Shown: piece by piece, positions 34,650-47,300 of the stretch
How positions within the stretch are numbered: position 1 is the first letter of the stretch
How the letters are laid out: each line of letters starts with the position of its first letter
Assembly: GCA_958295665.1 (NCBI GenBank)
Contig: OY282558.1
Span: 352,761,034-352,825,033, forward strand
Reading direction: 5' to 3'
DNA length: 64,000 nucleotides
DNA from: Tipula vernalis
Taxonomy: Eukaryota; Arthropoda; Insecta; Diptera; Tipulidae
Position numbers and translations under genes: made by a program
Notes under the pieces: model-generated
Told to the model about the DNA's origin: nothing
Seen by the model: only the letters and a program-made list of their open reading frames with translations
Databases searched by the model: none

Positions 34650-36677
34650 TATAATAGCACTGATACGAAAGATAGTTGACCCTATGAATTCTGAAGTTTA
34701 AACATTTTGATGCGGTCACAAATATGTTGAACGCCAGATCGAATGATCATCAAAGAAGACTTAGGCGCATAGTGAAAACGAAAATATGGTTACAAAAACA
34801 AGATATGACTCTCCTTATTAAGTCCCATGATTGAAGGTACCACTAGAGATAGCTCAATTTGCCATATTTTACTGAATGTCTGTTACTAAACAACAGAGAT
34901 CCCACATTTTGAAAGGAAAAAGCTGTTAGGGCTTTTGACAAGTTGGCAAGATTTGATTTATTTATAGGAAAAAAGGACCAATCTTCATGTCAATTACTTA
35001 CACAACTTATTTTGGACACGATGCTCATTTACAACAGAGTATGTAGATAAGGAAGTTTGAAATAAAAATGATGATTTAGGAAAAAAAAAATTGAAGCTTT
35101 TTGGAATAACGGGGTACCAGAGCCCTGTCATTAAATCCCCACAGTCGCCAGAGCCCTGTCATTAAATGCCCATATGGAACACGGTTTATACCTTCAAATA
35201 ACTTCACGATGGCCCCAGGTTTCGAATTTTGAAACTACTCATAAACCAATTTAAAAAAAAAACAACACAACCAGAATTCAATTTTAATCATTTAGAAGGG
35301 AAGAATTGTGAAATATCGAATGTGATTTACAATCAAGAGAGAACAATAAGCGCGGGTTACTGATCAAATGCATTGAACTAGGCTAAGGCATGTGCTATAT
35401 TAGCAATCAAACCGAAAAAAAAATTATGCCACTATTTTGTCCTGATCCATGTAGATGGTGAGTAGGATTTTGCGCAACTTCGGGGTCCCGGGTTTGAATT
35501 TGACGAAATTTTGCAATTTACTTTGTTGATATAAAACTCTTAATGATGAATGACATTGCAAACTATAATTTCGATTACGAAAGTTTAGTTTAACTAATAA
35601 AATGAAACAATTTATTATAATAATAATGTCTCCCAAAGTGAAAGATTGTAAAATAAAATAAATTCTTCGAAAGTGTGTATGTATGTATACGTAAAAGAGG
35701 CATGCATAAACAATGGATGTACGGTGCTTTTTCGATTAAAATTCCAATGATAAAAATATTCTTAATTTAAAAAACACTTTAAAAACAACATTATGCTAAA
35801 CTCAATTTCAATCAACCAACTACCTTTATTTTATACAATGTGCACAAAAATATTAACCACTATGCACCATATCCAATGAATGAAGTATTTAACATCTTTT
35901 CTACCAAAAAAAAGAACAAACCAACACCTAAACTAAATTTACCCAGATTTATTCTAAACTTTTTCTATTTTCAATAAATGAGCTTTTGCATTATATTCGT
36001 TTGTACGAGTACAAAATACAATACATATTTAAATATAAAAACAATCAAATAGTAGCAACAAACTATTATTTACAATATATTTTATCACCTTATTTGCAGC
36101 AACAATAATAAAAGATTGAAAAGTTGTCTGCTCCACATACGACGTATATATGGTACATGTAATAACCATCCTTCTGACTTCACATTGTCAATTTATTTTC
36201 CTGTATCAGAAACAAACAAACAAAAATAAAAACAGTTTCCTGACAAAAAAATTTTTGTTTCCGTCATTCTACTTTGTCCAAAACCAAGCTTTAATTTACT
36301 TACAAAATAAAACATACCTCATCTACCAATAGTCGGGAAAAACTGTAAATTCGAAGGTGAAGATTAAAATTGCAAATATATCCTAGTGGTATCTAGCCAG
36401 TTATAACGAAAGGTGTTTCCACTTCTTCTTCTTCTTATGCATAGAAAACTATCGTTTCCAAAACATTTTTGTTCATGAATTTTAAAATAATTCGAGATTA
36501 TTTATTTTGTGGCTGTGTGTGTGTGTGGGTGTGTGTATGTGTAAATAGTTGCAATAAGGTAGCTAGTTTTGAGTACATAAACGAGTTTGTATGTGTATAA
36601 AAGATAAGGTTATTCTCGTTTATATAAATCTATTTATATTGCTGTGGATTATGTTTTATAGTTTTTGGAATTGGAAA

Positions 36678-36713
<36 letters not shown>

Positions 36714-37540
36714 ACCACAAGAGTACTTCTACATTGTCTAAGCTCTAATCCTTACAGGTAATGCAACATAACTTCAACTTAGTGTACATATACATACATA
36801 TATGATAGTTTAAATTGTAGCAACAAATCTATAGATGTATGAAGAGGTTTAAGTTTTTGAACTCGTAAAATTTTAGAACCTAATCAATAAACTAAAAATA
36901 GTTAGTTATATGAGAAGAAATCTCTTAGCTGAAAAATAAAAATTAATGTTTTTATTAGGTGAAAATTAGTTAAATGAATTTATTTATTGTGTGTTTATCG
37001 TAAATTTTAAAATGCCACTGGGAAATTTTGTTATATATTTGTGGCTTTTATCCGTGAACAATTTATTTCTTAGATTTTCGCAGTTCCCTCCTAGGAATAA
37101 AAATTTGTATTTAAGATTCTATTTTTTATAATTTCCTAAAGTTACTTTAAAATCCACTGTTTTATTAGTTGTTGGTGTATCCAGAGCGTTCTGTTTTCGG
37201 TGTTCATTATAGTTTTAGCCATCATTGAAAACCCTAATATATACGAGTTAAACAATATACCAGCTAACCTAGTTTTTATCTAGAGCGAAAGGGGAACTGA
37301 TTTCCTGACACATGACGAATCTATCTCATATTTGAGATTGATGTGATTTGGTTCGCTCATTTCAGTTGACTATACGTCGTCCTCGTTAATGTTAGAAGCT
37401 TAATTACACCTTTCTTTAACATAGTAAAAAGCTTTGAAAACGGTATTCGAGTTTTGTATTTTAGTTTCAGTACAATGTTACCCCAATTAATTGGTTGATC
37501 ATTTACTGTCAATTCATGAAATTTGTTAATATTACCCTAC
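34650..37540. other. A+T-rich stretch with microsatellites
   Basis: Contains a short duplication of CAGAGCCCTGTCATTAAAT (about 35117 and 35153), a TG-rich microsatellite (36513-36542), TTCTTCTTCTTC (about 36423-36435) and a run of 28 A (36684-36711). No gene recognised. Confidence 0.5.
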
Positions 37541-37544
37541 TAAT

Positions 37545-37815
37545 ATACCATCATGCTATCGTACCAGCATAACGTCATACCATCATGACATCATATAATC
37601 ATACCATTATACTGGCATACCTTCTTTCCATCATAACATCATATCTTATCGTCATACCATCATACCAACATAACATCAGATCATCATTCTGCCATACCAT
37701 CATACTGTCATTCCTTCATAACATCATACCATAATCACCATTACAACAAACATCACCCTCACCATCTATATCACCGTCACTATTACCAACATTGTCATCA
37801 TCACCATCAACATTA
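37545..37815. repeat. second ACCATCAT low-complexity tract
   Basis: Same composition as 8005-8560 (ACCATCATACC, AACATCATACC). It is followed directly by CAACTCAA-type sequence and a TA microsatellite. Confidence 0.75.
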
Positions 37816-37963
37816 TCGTTAAAAGAATTGTGTTACACCATCAATATGCAAAAATCAATTCAATTTACTCAATCATTATAACTCCACTCCAATTCAATCG
37901 ACAAATGGAATCCAACTCAATCGCAAACTAAACGCCCAATTCAATCCTCAAACTAGCATATAT

Positions 37964-37966
<3 letters not shown>

Positions 37967-38022
<56 letters not shown>
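37967..38022. repeat. (TA)n microsatellite
   Basis: About 28 uninterrupted TA units inside CAACTCAA-type sequence. Confidence 0.95.
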
Positions 38023-38025
<3 letters not shown>

Positions 38026-38104
38026 ATTAGTAAACTCATTCTAATCACTTTATTCTAACCCAACCCCAACTCAACCCGCAACTTAACCATTAAGTCAACT
38101 TTAT

Positions 38105-40115
38105 TAATTTTTTGTTGAATGTTAATAAATTCATGTAATTTCTAATATGCTACCGGTAATTAGACCTTTTTAAATGTGTTTTTATTAACACTAGAAGTAT
38201 ATTAGTATTTACGAACAGTAATTCAACGAAACCGACTAATAGACAGACTTTTATTTATTTAATTATATGATTTTAATATGTTTCGAAGATTGTAAGAGAA
38301 TTCAATCCAGTTTTGAACTGATGAGCTTATGAATATGAAAAAATCAATCTTCTCATCAGGCCGCGGCGACTGGACTCATTATACCACAATTTACATTCTA
38401 TATATACAGAATGTGCTGTGCGTTAAGTACTAGCGAATCATACTAATACAGATGAACTCTCCTCCAATTTTCTTCTTCACAATATTCACACAGCTCTATT
38501 TCTGTGTACGCTAATTTTTACTTTATTAATTTTAACATCTAATTCTAAAATTTCATCATTTTTTCAGTTAGACAACCCACAGACATTCACACACTCATAA
38601 ACAACTATTTCATTGTATACTCTCTTTAAACTTACTATAATACTGTAGAGGAAGTTATTGCACGTGACTACCAAAACCAAAAGGAACATTGAGCCCAGTG
38701 AATTAAAAGTTTAGGTTGATTTATTTGACATAAGGGTATGATATTTGCCATCACTGTCGCTTTGGGGACCGATGGAAAAGCCTTTATTCCAATTGATTTT
38801 GTTAAAAACCAAATCGTTGAGTATTTTGTTTGAAAAATTATTTTGTGACCAACATTTGTACAACCGAGTCAGATAAATCTTTGCATTCCACAGTTTTCTG
38901 GGCAACCTAAAATTGGTTCAAAATCAATAATTATATCAAAATTCCGCAAAATATGAACCTTGTACAACAACAATAATTCCATTCAAAATAATTGATAGCG
39001 ATGTTTAAATTAAGATCTATTTATAAGAGTAGGTATAGCATAAATCAGTTAGTAATGAAAAATTATTTTTAAAATTTTTTTCAATTGACAATGTATGAAT
39101 AGATGTTAGAATATAATTATTTACCGAATGTTGGTGTATGGTTATAGTATATAAATAACTATAGTTCTTAAATCCTTTCCAATTGAATTTACCTGAAAAT
39201 ATAAATAATAATTTGGAGTTAGCTAAAGAATATTCTCGTATGTAACACAAGATAAGAAGTAGGGAAATGAATTTAGATTAAAATTAGGATGAATCTTCTC
39301 TAGTTTCATTTCCCTTTCCATTTAAAAAAAATTAAGAAAACTTTTGGCAAGGTTTAACATTTTACTAAATTAAATTTCGTTAAATTCAAATTTTCAATAA
39401 ATCTTGGAATTTTAAAGATATGTATGTACTTATTGACGGTGGTACAAGTAAGTAAAGCACATCTAGCGAGAAATAGAAAGCATGCATCGGCTAGTAAATG
39501 TACTGTCAGCCCTCCTGCGGAAAATAGATACTTAAAAATTGAGACCCTCCAATCGTCAATACATATTAAAAATTTGAATTAAATAATTTTTTATCCAAAC
39601 GTCTTAAAAGTAGCTTGTTTTATTACTGTTATTCGATATTAAAGTTGACCTTTTTGTTACCATAAGAGCATAAATTGAATTCTTTCGTCATACTGCTTTT
39701 GTCTATTGAAAGAATATTAAAATAAAGTATTCGTTTGCGGTTGTATTGGTGAAAAATAGAAATTCGCATATGACGTTTAATAAACCTTTTCGTTTTTAAA
39801 TCGTAAAATCTCTGTTTGTCGTTAAAATTCAAAAATTAATTATGAAACATTATAAAATTGCCTTTGATAAAATGTATCTGTTTTGAACGATAATGAAAAT
39901 GTATTCCTCGGAAACACTTACTGATTGCAAATAATTGTAAAAAATATTTAAAAAAGTTAGCTGGCGTTGTTGCAATGGCCAAGTATTCGGACGTGACAAA
40001 TTATTTTAATTTGAGAAAAATGTCCATAAAGAAGGTGGCAAAAACCAATTTTTAATATTGTTTTTTATAGTAATATTACTGAGCTACCACCCTATTTAAG
40101 AGACAAAACGTGTGT
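38105..40115. other. A+T-rich stretch, one doubtful minus-strand exon
   Basis: On the minus strand a possible splice acceptor (AACCAATTTTAG, ending about 38908) precedes a short open stretch toward 38830, but there is no family match and no partner exon that I can defend. Otherwise nothing recognised. Confidence 0.3.
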
Positions 40116-40119
40116 TTTA

Positions 40120-40805
40120 ATGTCGGGCCAGATAAAGTGGACAGAAACCCAAACAAAGCGCATGCTTTAGCTATAAGCAATTTACTTGCCGGAAATTGGA
40201 CCACTAAAAAAATTTCGGACTAAGAAGGTGATGTGGCGAGCTATTGCAGAGGAACGGACCCCGAACAATAAGATCAACAAGCGGCGAGGGTTATCACCCA
40301 ATATATTTTGAGCCAGAAAATGATGTTGTTGTGACAATGGATGATTCCAAGGCACTAGGTAATTTGATATTGCCTGGATGGGAAACTGGAAACTGTTTCT
40401 TAGAGACAACGTAACATCTTGGTCCAGCAGCACAGCATAACATTTGCAGCAATAACTGCAACCCGCTATTTATTTAGTCGCATCGCGACTATTTACGGTA
40501 TCACCCTCACCGGTTTTAACATCAAGCAACATGTTGCTTCGCGATCTAGTTCGATACCTCCATCATCAAAGGAAAGAGAAAACAGGAAACGGGACGAAAG
40601 GCACAAGGAAAAGGAAGAAAGACACAGGAAAAAGGAGGACTATAGAAGGCAGAAGGAAAATCGGGAAAGGTTAAAAGAAGAGGCGAAGGATAATCGACAT
40701 CATGAAAAGACCCAATTATTCAAGCATTTCATGCAATTTAAAAACAGAATGAATTCAAACCAAATTTGTATTATTTATTTAAATTTGTATTATTCATCTT
40801 ATTAA
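40120..40805 (+). pseudogene. Myb/SANT-like DNA-binding domain protein remnant
   Basis: Starts ATG at 40120 with IKWTETQTKRML, then GNWTTKK, and after a frame change TKKVMWRAIAEE. This is the tryptophan-spaced pattern of MADF/Myb-SANT-like DNA-binding domains, which occur in host proteins and in the second protein of PIF/Harbinger transposons. Downstream (about 40563-40700, another frame) there is a charged Lys/Glu/Arg-rich coiled coil (ERENRKRDERHKEKEERHRK) such as commonly ends these proteins. Frameshifts and stops interrupt it. A tandem host gene copy or a transposon-derived copy cannot be told apart here. Confidence 0.6.
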
Positions 40806-40920
40806 AAACTATCCATGAGCCGAACTCTCTTAACTTTTCCTAAGTCCTTTAGTATCGCTTCCGACATGGTCTCTGAATTTTCATCCGTAGCTGGTAATGC
40901 TGTTTCCATAAACAATTGAT

Positions 40921-41088
40921 GACCTAAAGGAGAATATTACTAATTGTTTTCAAAAAATTGAGCCACATTTATGCCAGAAAGTCATCGAAAATGTTGGTAA
41001 AAGAATGGGAGCTTGCCATGTAACAGTAGGAGGTCATTTACAAGACTTTATTACTCCACCTCCATTACTAAACTGGAACCTTTGTTAG
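40921..41088 (+). pseudogene. C-terminal tail of a mariner/Tc-like transposase
   Basis: An open stretch of 55 codons to a TAG, reading DLKENITNCFQKIEP, then KVIENVGKRMGACHVTVGGH. This is the family ending L-K-x-x-I ... I-x-x-x-x-x-x-x-V-x-x-x-x-x-x-R-M-x-x-C-x-x-x-x-G-G-H that closes many Tc1/mariner/IS630-type transposases. The catalytic domain is not present upstream; the preceding bases belong to the SANT-like remnant or to unrecognised sequence. Confidence 0.6.
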
Positions 41089-41713
41089 ATCATTTGAGAT
41101 AAAAATTTAGATACTTATCAAATAATTTATCTGTTTTATTAAACATTTAAACATGAACCTCAACTCAAATTGGAATTCCCTTTACTATTTTCTGCAAACT
41201 TATTAAAAGTCACTTGTTTCAATACTTAGCGTCCTATTTTGGTAACTGGTATCGAAATCGGAATAAAAATAAAAATGCAAATTTTGATTAAAACAAAAAC
41301 CAAAAATAATTTTCTTTTTACTTTTATCAGTTGACATTAAAAATTAAATAAAAAAACACTAACGTTTTTCAAAATGATTACCAGAGTAATTCTACACCAA
41401 CAATAATTTGCCTTGAAACTACGTTATTGTAAAATTCCCAATGTAACACGACAACGGCCTAGCATTAAAGTTGGCGTTTTTTGAAACCAGTAAAAATATA
41501 CGTATTGCTACACTTTTACTATTAGACGTAAAATTAGTTTTAATACTATTTTCAGTATTAAAACAATTTCCGTAAATTTGTATCCTATGCCAATCCCAAG
41601 CTGTGATAAACAAAACCGTTAACTTTACTTCTGGGTACCATCCAACACAATTTTTGTCCAAAATTCACCAATTTCTAGGAATTTACTGCAATAAAATGAA
41701 AGAATAAACGTGT

Positions 41714-41783
41714 TAGGTGGGGAAATTACCAACAAATCATTACACTTATAGGTGGGGAAATTACCAAAAAATCATTACACATT
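41714..41783. repeat. 35-bp tandem duplication
   Basis: Two direct copies of a 35-bp unit containing AGGTGGGGAAATTACCAA, starting at 41714-41715 and 41749-41750, with one visible C/A difference. Confidence 0.85.
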
Positions 41784-41856
41784 ACTAGGGAATCTTTTTC
41801 AAATAAATATAAAAAATTTGAACTAAAAAATATTTATCACAGGTTTGGGATACTTT

Positions 41857-42194
41857 TGATTGATTGATTGATTTCAATGTACGATCAAGCATTAAGCAAG
41901 TCTCCCGTATTATAAATGCGAATACCACACCACTATACCCATGTTACAACACGACACCATAACTCTCCCTCACCAAGGAAATATGTACCATCATACTCAG
42001 CTTTTCATGAAGCCAAGCATAGCAATATTCACCCCGTAAAGAAAGACGCCACATCGATAACCACATATAAGTCTAATAGTGTGATATCCGCCCCTGGCCA
42101 GGCAGCCATCGTACGCCTTTTTACATATAACAAAATCAAGGAATGGGTAAGGAATGTTAGTGATGACAGACTCGGCCCGGTTACAGACACCTAA
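41857..42194 (-). mobile_element. SINE-like retroposon, longer copy
   Basis: Read on the minus strand it starts TTAGGTGTCTGTAACCGGG at 42194 and ends in an (AATC)n tail at 41858-41874. The head and tail type match the copy at 6684-6820, but the ~250-bp body includes sequence missing there. On the plus strand it gives a 92-codon open frame, which is incidental because the transcribed strand of the family is the other one. Confidence 0.55.
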
Positions 42195-42199
42195 TAAAG

Positions 42200-43505
42200 C
42201 CGATAGTTAGTGTTTTATGACAGCACAATGACAACATAATTAAAATATTAATAATAAAACGTTGGAACCTGATCGATCTGAAATAATATCTTAAACTAGA
42301 ATTTATATTTATATAATACTCCAAACTTCCGATTAACAAAATTGATGATAAAATATATTTCGATGTTCTTCTGAAACCAAAAAAACAAATTAGTTATTTA
42401 TTTCTACTCTCACTTAGTCCAACCGCTCTATAATTTCAAATATTTAAGTATTAGCTTTCAACAATTAAGAGAAATATTAAAACAGCAATAAATATAATAT
42501 AATCTAAATTCAACTGTAAAGATGTTCCTATCCCTAAAAATACCATTACCATTTATTAATCATAATTCAATTCTAATAAGCCTTAAGGCATTAATTACAT
42601 TAAGGATCAATTATATTAAATTCTTCTTCCTCCAGCATACCCCATCTGAAATAAAATGTTGAACCATAAGTACAATCCAACTAGTTCTAATAGATGTCTC
42701 TCCGCTCATTATTGATGAAATTTGTTAGTTGTTATACTTATCATCAAAAATCTTAAACAGTAAATATTTGCTAAAGCCCTTGTTCATCCACAACCTCACC
42801 ATTTGCCTTTAATCGAAGTTTGTGAAAAAACCAAAATACGAACACTTATACCAACACCCACACCAATACCAATACCAACATCAACAATAATATTATGACA
42901 TATGATTCGATTAAACCGAAAAATTAATTTCACTAAATTTAATTCAACTTAATTTTAATAACAATTAATTTAATTTCAACCCAAAACCTAATTTACTTCA
43001 CCATTAATTCTTTATTTAAAATCAGTCCTTAACACCCTTAAATAAAATAAATTCAATTCAACATCTAAATTAAACGACAGCAAATTAATTACTAACTATA
43101 TAACCTGAAAATCAAGATACATAAAAATTGTAATTCTAAATTAGGAATTTTAAACACTAAATGTCTTTTTTTAAACTAAAATTCTAAAATCAAAAACCAA
43201 AATCTGAAACCCTAAAAAATGTATTTCCAATTCCTGCTTAACTAGCTATTGCTAGAAATTAAAGAAATTATTCAACTAATTCCAGGAATACCACTAAAAT
43301 CAAAATTAAATAATTAATTGTTTATTACTTCATTCTGCTTAAATAGCTTAAATACTAATAGTTCAACCTTTCCATACTAAATTAAAGTTAATAAATCAAC
43401 TATAAAAATGAAATAAACAATTAAATAATGAACGATAATTAAATAAAAAGCGGCGCCCGATTTCTCCGCTCTAAAAGTCCAATAATAAATAATTAAAATA
43501 ATGAT
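42200..43505. other. A+T-rich stretch with diverged repeats
   Basis: 42915-43125 is related to 21847-22035. Parts of 43260-43460 (AATTCCAGGAATACCACTAAA, then CGGCGCCCGATTTC) resemble 44260-44400 and 44103-44120, so diverged copies lie on either side of the MITE at 43512. No genes. Confidence 0.45.
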
Positions 43506-43511
43506 CAATAA

Positions 43512-44086
43512 AGGTGCTATTCCATGGGAAAATTTTACTGAATAGTAAAATATGCCAAAAAGAGAAAATAAAAATCAAACACCATATAATAGACAAAGAC
43601 AAGGTATGTTTTATTTTTATTTTTTAATAGCAAAAGTTTTAAGGGGAAACTTGACATTAAACCAAAACATAACCAATAATTGCTAAAAAAATTATGTTTT
43701 TAGTATTATTCGATTTTTATTCGTCTCTAAATTATCTAAAAAATTAAATATTATTAATACTCATATCAGAATTTCATTTTTTCGAACAATTTCCGTCACA
43801 GAATAAAAAATTAAAAAATATCTCCACCATAAAATCGTACTCCTATTAAAATTATTAGTGTGTACGAGAATTATTTTCTATCATATACAAATTTTATGTA
43901 CGTGTGTTAGTGACACTCCTATAAAAAGTTCTCGATTTGATACTTTTTAGAGGAGTGTTACAACTACAGACACAAATATTTTTTTACTGATTCGATTTTT
44001 TGTTTCATTCCGCCATCTAGCAAATATATATTTTTTTCTTGCTTTAATTTTACTGTTCAGTAAAATTTTCTCATGGAATAGCACCT
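43512..44086. mobile_element. MITE with ~40-bp terminal inverted repeats
   Basis: 575 bp. The ends read AGGTGCTATTCCATG, then GAAAATTTTACTGAA-AGTAAAAT inward, with only two visible mismatches between the arms. It is flanked by TAA on both sides (43509-43511 and 44087-44089), the TWA-type target duplication of PIF/Harbinger elements. A 4-bp AATA reading with ends shifted by one base is equally possible. An internal 17-bp hairpin (ACACTCCT-TAAAAAGT, 43913-43929 and 43942-43958) has one mismatch. Non-coding. Confidence 0.75.
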
Positions 44087-44397
44087 TAATAGGTAAACAA
44101 TGAAGCCGCGCCCGGATTCCCATCTGCACATTTCACTGCATCCAATCCATTCTTAATTGTCAATTAAATTGTAACACAAAAATTTAATGCAATTACTTAT
44201 TTTTTTAAAAATTTAAAATTCAAATTTAAATCATTTAATTCCTGAAACCATATAAGTTCAATTCCAGATTTACAACTTTATTAGTTAATTCCAGACATAC
44301 ATACCTCTAAAATCAAATCAAATTGATAATTAATTAATTGCTTACTAATTAATCTATTCCGTTTAAATCCCACTGCACAATAATTAAAAATAATCAA

Positions 44398-47300
44398 GAC
44401 CACAATAAAAGTTTAATAAAAGAATAAAAGTTTAATAAAAGTTTAACAAAAGTTTAACAAAAGTTTAATAAAAGTTTAACAAAAATTTAACAAAAATTTA
44501 ATAAAAATTAATCAAAGTTTAATAAAAGTTTAACAAAAGTCTAATAAAAGTTAACCAAAAGTTTAATAAATATTTAACAAAAGTTTGACAAAAGTTAATT
44601 AAAAGTTTAACAAAAGTTTAACAAAAAATTAATAAAAGTTTAACCAATGTTTAATAAAAGTTTAACAAAAGTTTAATAAAAGTTTAATAAAAGTTTAATA
44701 AAAGTTTAATAAAAGTTGAATAAAAGTTTAAAAGTTTAAAAGTTTAAAAATTTAAAAGTTTAAAAGTTTAAAAGTTTAAAAGTTTAAAAGTTTAAAAGTT
44801 TAAAAGTTTAAAAGTTTAAAAGTTTAAAAGTTTAAAAGTTTAAAAGTTCAAAAGTTTAAAAGTTTAAAAGTTTAAAAGTTTAAAAGTTTAAAAGTTTAAA
44901 AGTTTAAAAGTTTAAAAGTTTAAAAGTTTAAAAGTTTAAAAGTTTAAAAGTTTAAAAGTTTAAAAGTTTAAAAGTTTAAAAGTTTAAAAGTTTAAAAGTT
45001 TAAAAGTTTAAAAGTTTAAAAGTTTAAAAGTTTAAAAGTTTAAAAGTTTAAAAGTTTAAAAGTTTAAAAGTTTAAAAGTTTAAAAGTTTAAAAGTTTAAA
45101 AGTTTAAAAGTTTAAAAGTTTAAAAGTTTAAAAGTTTAAAAGTTTAAAAGTTTAAAAGTTTAAAAGTTTAAAAGTTTAAAAGTTTAAAAGTTTAAAAGTT
45201 TAAAAGTTTAAAAGTTTAAAAGTTTAAAAGTTTAAAAGTTTAAAAGTTTAAAGGTTTCAAAGTTTAAAAGTTTAAAAGTTCAAAAGTTTAAAAGTTTAAA
45301 AGTTTAAATGTTTAAAAGTTTAAAAGTTCAAAAGTTTAAAAGTCCAAAAGTTTAAAAGTCCAAATTTTAAAAGTTTAAAAATTCAAAAGCCTAAAGTCTA
45401 AAAGTTAAAAAGTTAAAAAGTTTAAAAGTGTAAAAGTATAAAACTTTAAAAGTTAAAAAGTCTAAAATTCCAAAATTCCAAAATTTAAAAGTTTAATAGT
45501 TTAATAGTTTAATAGTTTAATAGTTTAATAGTTTAATAGTTTAATAGTTTAATAGTTTAATAGTTTAATAGTTTAATAGTTTAATAGTTTAATAGTTTAA
45601 TAGTTTAATAGTTTAATAGTTTAATAGTTTAATAGTTTAATAGTTTAATAGTTTAATAGTTTAATAGTTTAATAGTTTAATAGTTTAATAGTTTAATAGT
45701 TTAATAGTTTAATAGTTTAATAGTTTAATAGTTTAATAGTTTAATAGTTTAATAGTTTAATAGTTTAATAGTTTAATAGTTTAATAGTTTAAAAGTTTAA
45801 AAGTTTAAAAGTTTAAAGGTTTCAAAGTTTCAAAGTTCAAAAGTTTAAAAGTTTAAAAGTTTAAAAGTTTAAAAGTTCAAAAGTTTAAAAGTCCAAAAGT
45901 TTAAAAGTCCAAATTTTAAAAGTTTAAAAATTCAAAAGCCTAAAGTCTAAAAGGTAAAAAGTTTAAAAGTGTAAAAGTATAAAACTTTAAAAGTTAAAAA
46001 GTCTAAAATTCCAAAATTCAAAAGTTTAATAGTTTAATAGTTTAAAAGTTTAATAGTTTAATAGTTTAATAGTTTAATAGTTTAATAGTTTAATAGTTTA
46101 ATAGTTTAATAGTTTAATAGTTTAATAGTTTAATAGTTTAATAGTATAATAGTTTAATAGTTTAAAAGTTTAAAAGTTTAAAAGTTTAAAAGTTTAAAAG
46201 TTTAAAAGTTTAAAAGTTTAAAAGTTTAAAAGTTTAAAAGTTTAAAAGTTTAAAAGTTTAAAAGTTTAAAAGTTTAAGAGTTTAAAAGTTTAAAAGTTTA
46301 AAAGTTTAAAAGTTTAAAAGTTTAAAAGTTTAAAAGTTTAAAAGTTTAAAAGTTTAAAAGTTTAAAAGTTTAAAAGTTTAAAAGTTTAAAAGTTTAAAAG
46401 TTTAAAAGTTTAAAAGTTTAAAAGTTTAAAAGTTTAAAAGTTTAAAAGTTTAAAAGTTTAAAAGTTTAAAAGTTTAAAAGTTCAAAAGTTTAAAAGTTTA
46501 AAAGTTTAAAAGTTTAAAAGTTTAAAAGTTTAAAAGTTTAAAAGTTTAAAAGTTTAAAAGTTTAAAAGTTTAAAAGTTTAAAAGTTTAAAAGTTCAAAAG
46601 TTTAAAAGTTTAAAAGTTTAAAAGTTTAAAAGTTTAAAAGTTTAAAAGTTTAAAAGTTTAAAAGTTTAAAAGTTTAAAAGTTTAAAAGTTTAAAAGTTTA
46701 AAAGTTTAAAAGTTTAAAAGTTTAAAAGTTTAAAAGTTTAAAAGTTTAAAAGTTTAAAAGTTTAAAAGTTTAAAAGTTTAAAAGTTTAAAAGTTTAAAAG
46801 TTTAAAAGTTTAAAAGTTTAAAAGTTTAAAAGTTTAAAAGTTTAAAAGTTTAAAAGTTTAAAAGTTTAAAAGTTTAAAAGTTTAAAAGTTTAAAAGTTTA
46901 AAAGTTTAAAAGTTTAAAAGTTTAAAAGTTTAAAAGTTTCAAAGTTTTAAAGTTTAAAAGTTTAAAAGTTTAAAAGTTTAAAAGTTTAAAACTTTAAAAG
47001 TTTAAAAGTTTAAAAGTTTAAAAGTTTAAAAGTTCAAAAGTTTAAAAGTTTAAAAGTTTAAAAGTTTAAAAGTTTAAAAGTTTAAAAGTTTAAAAGTTCA
47101 AAAGTTTAATAAAAGTTTAACGAAAGTTTAAAAAAAATTGAATAAAACTTTAAAAGTCTAAAAGTTTAAAGGTTTAAAAAATCTAAAGTTTTAAAGTTTA
47201 AAAGTTTAAAAGTTTAAAAGTCTAAAAGTTTAAAAGTGCAAAAGTTTAAAAGTTTAAAAGTTCAAAAGTCCAAAAGTCTATGTAAAAGTTTAAAAGTGTA

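Noticed and set aside
38711..39250. Minus-strand exons with AG acceptors (near 38908 and 39193)
   Set aside because: Acceptor-like strings are common in A+T-rich DNA; the candidate exons share no family, and I could not join them in a consistent frame.
41916..42194. A 92-codon plus-strand protein
   Set aside because: Antisense to a SINE-like element; no family features.
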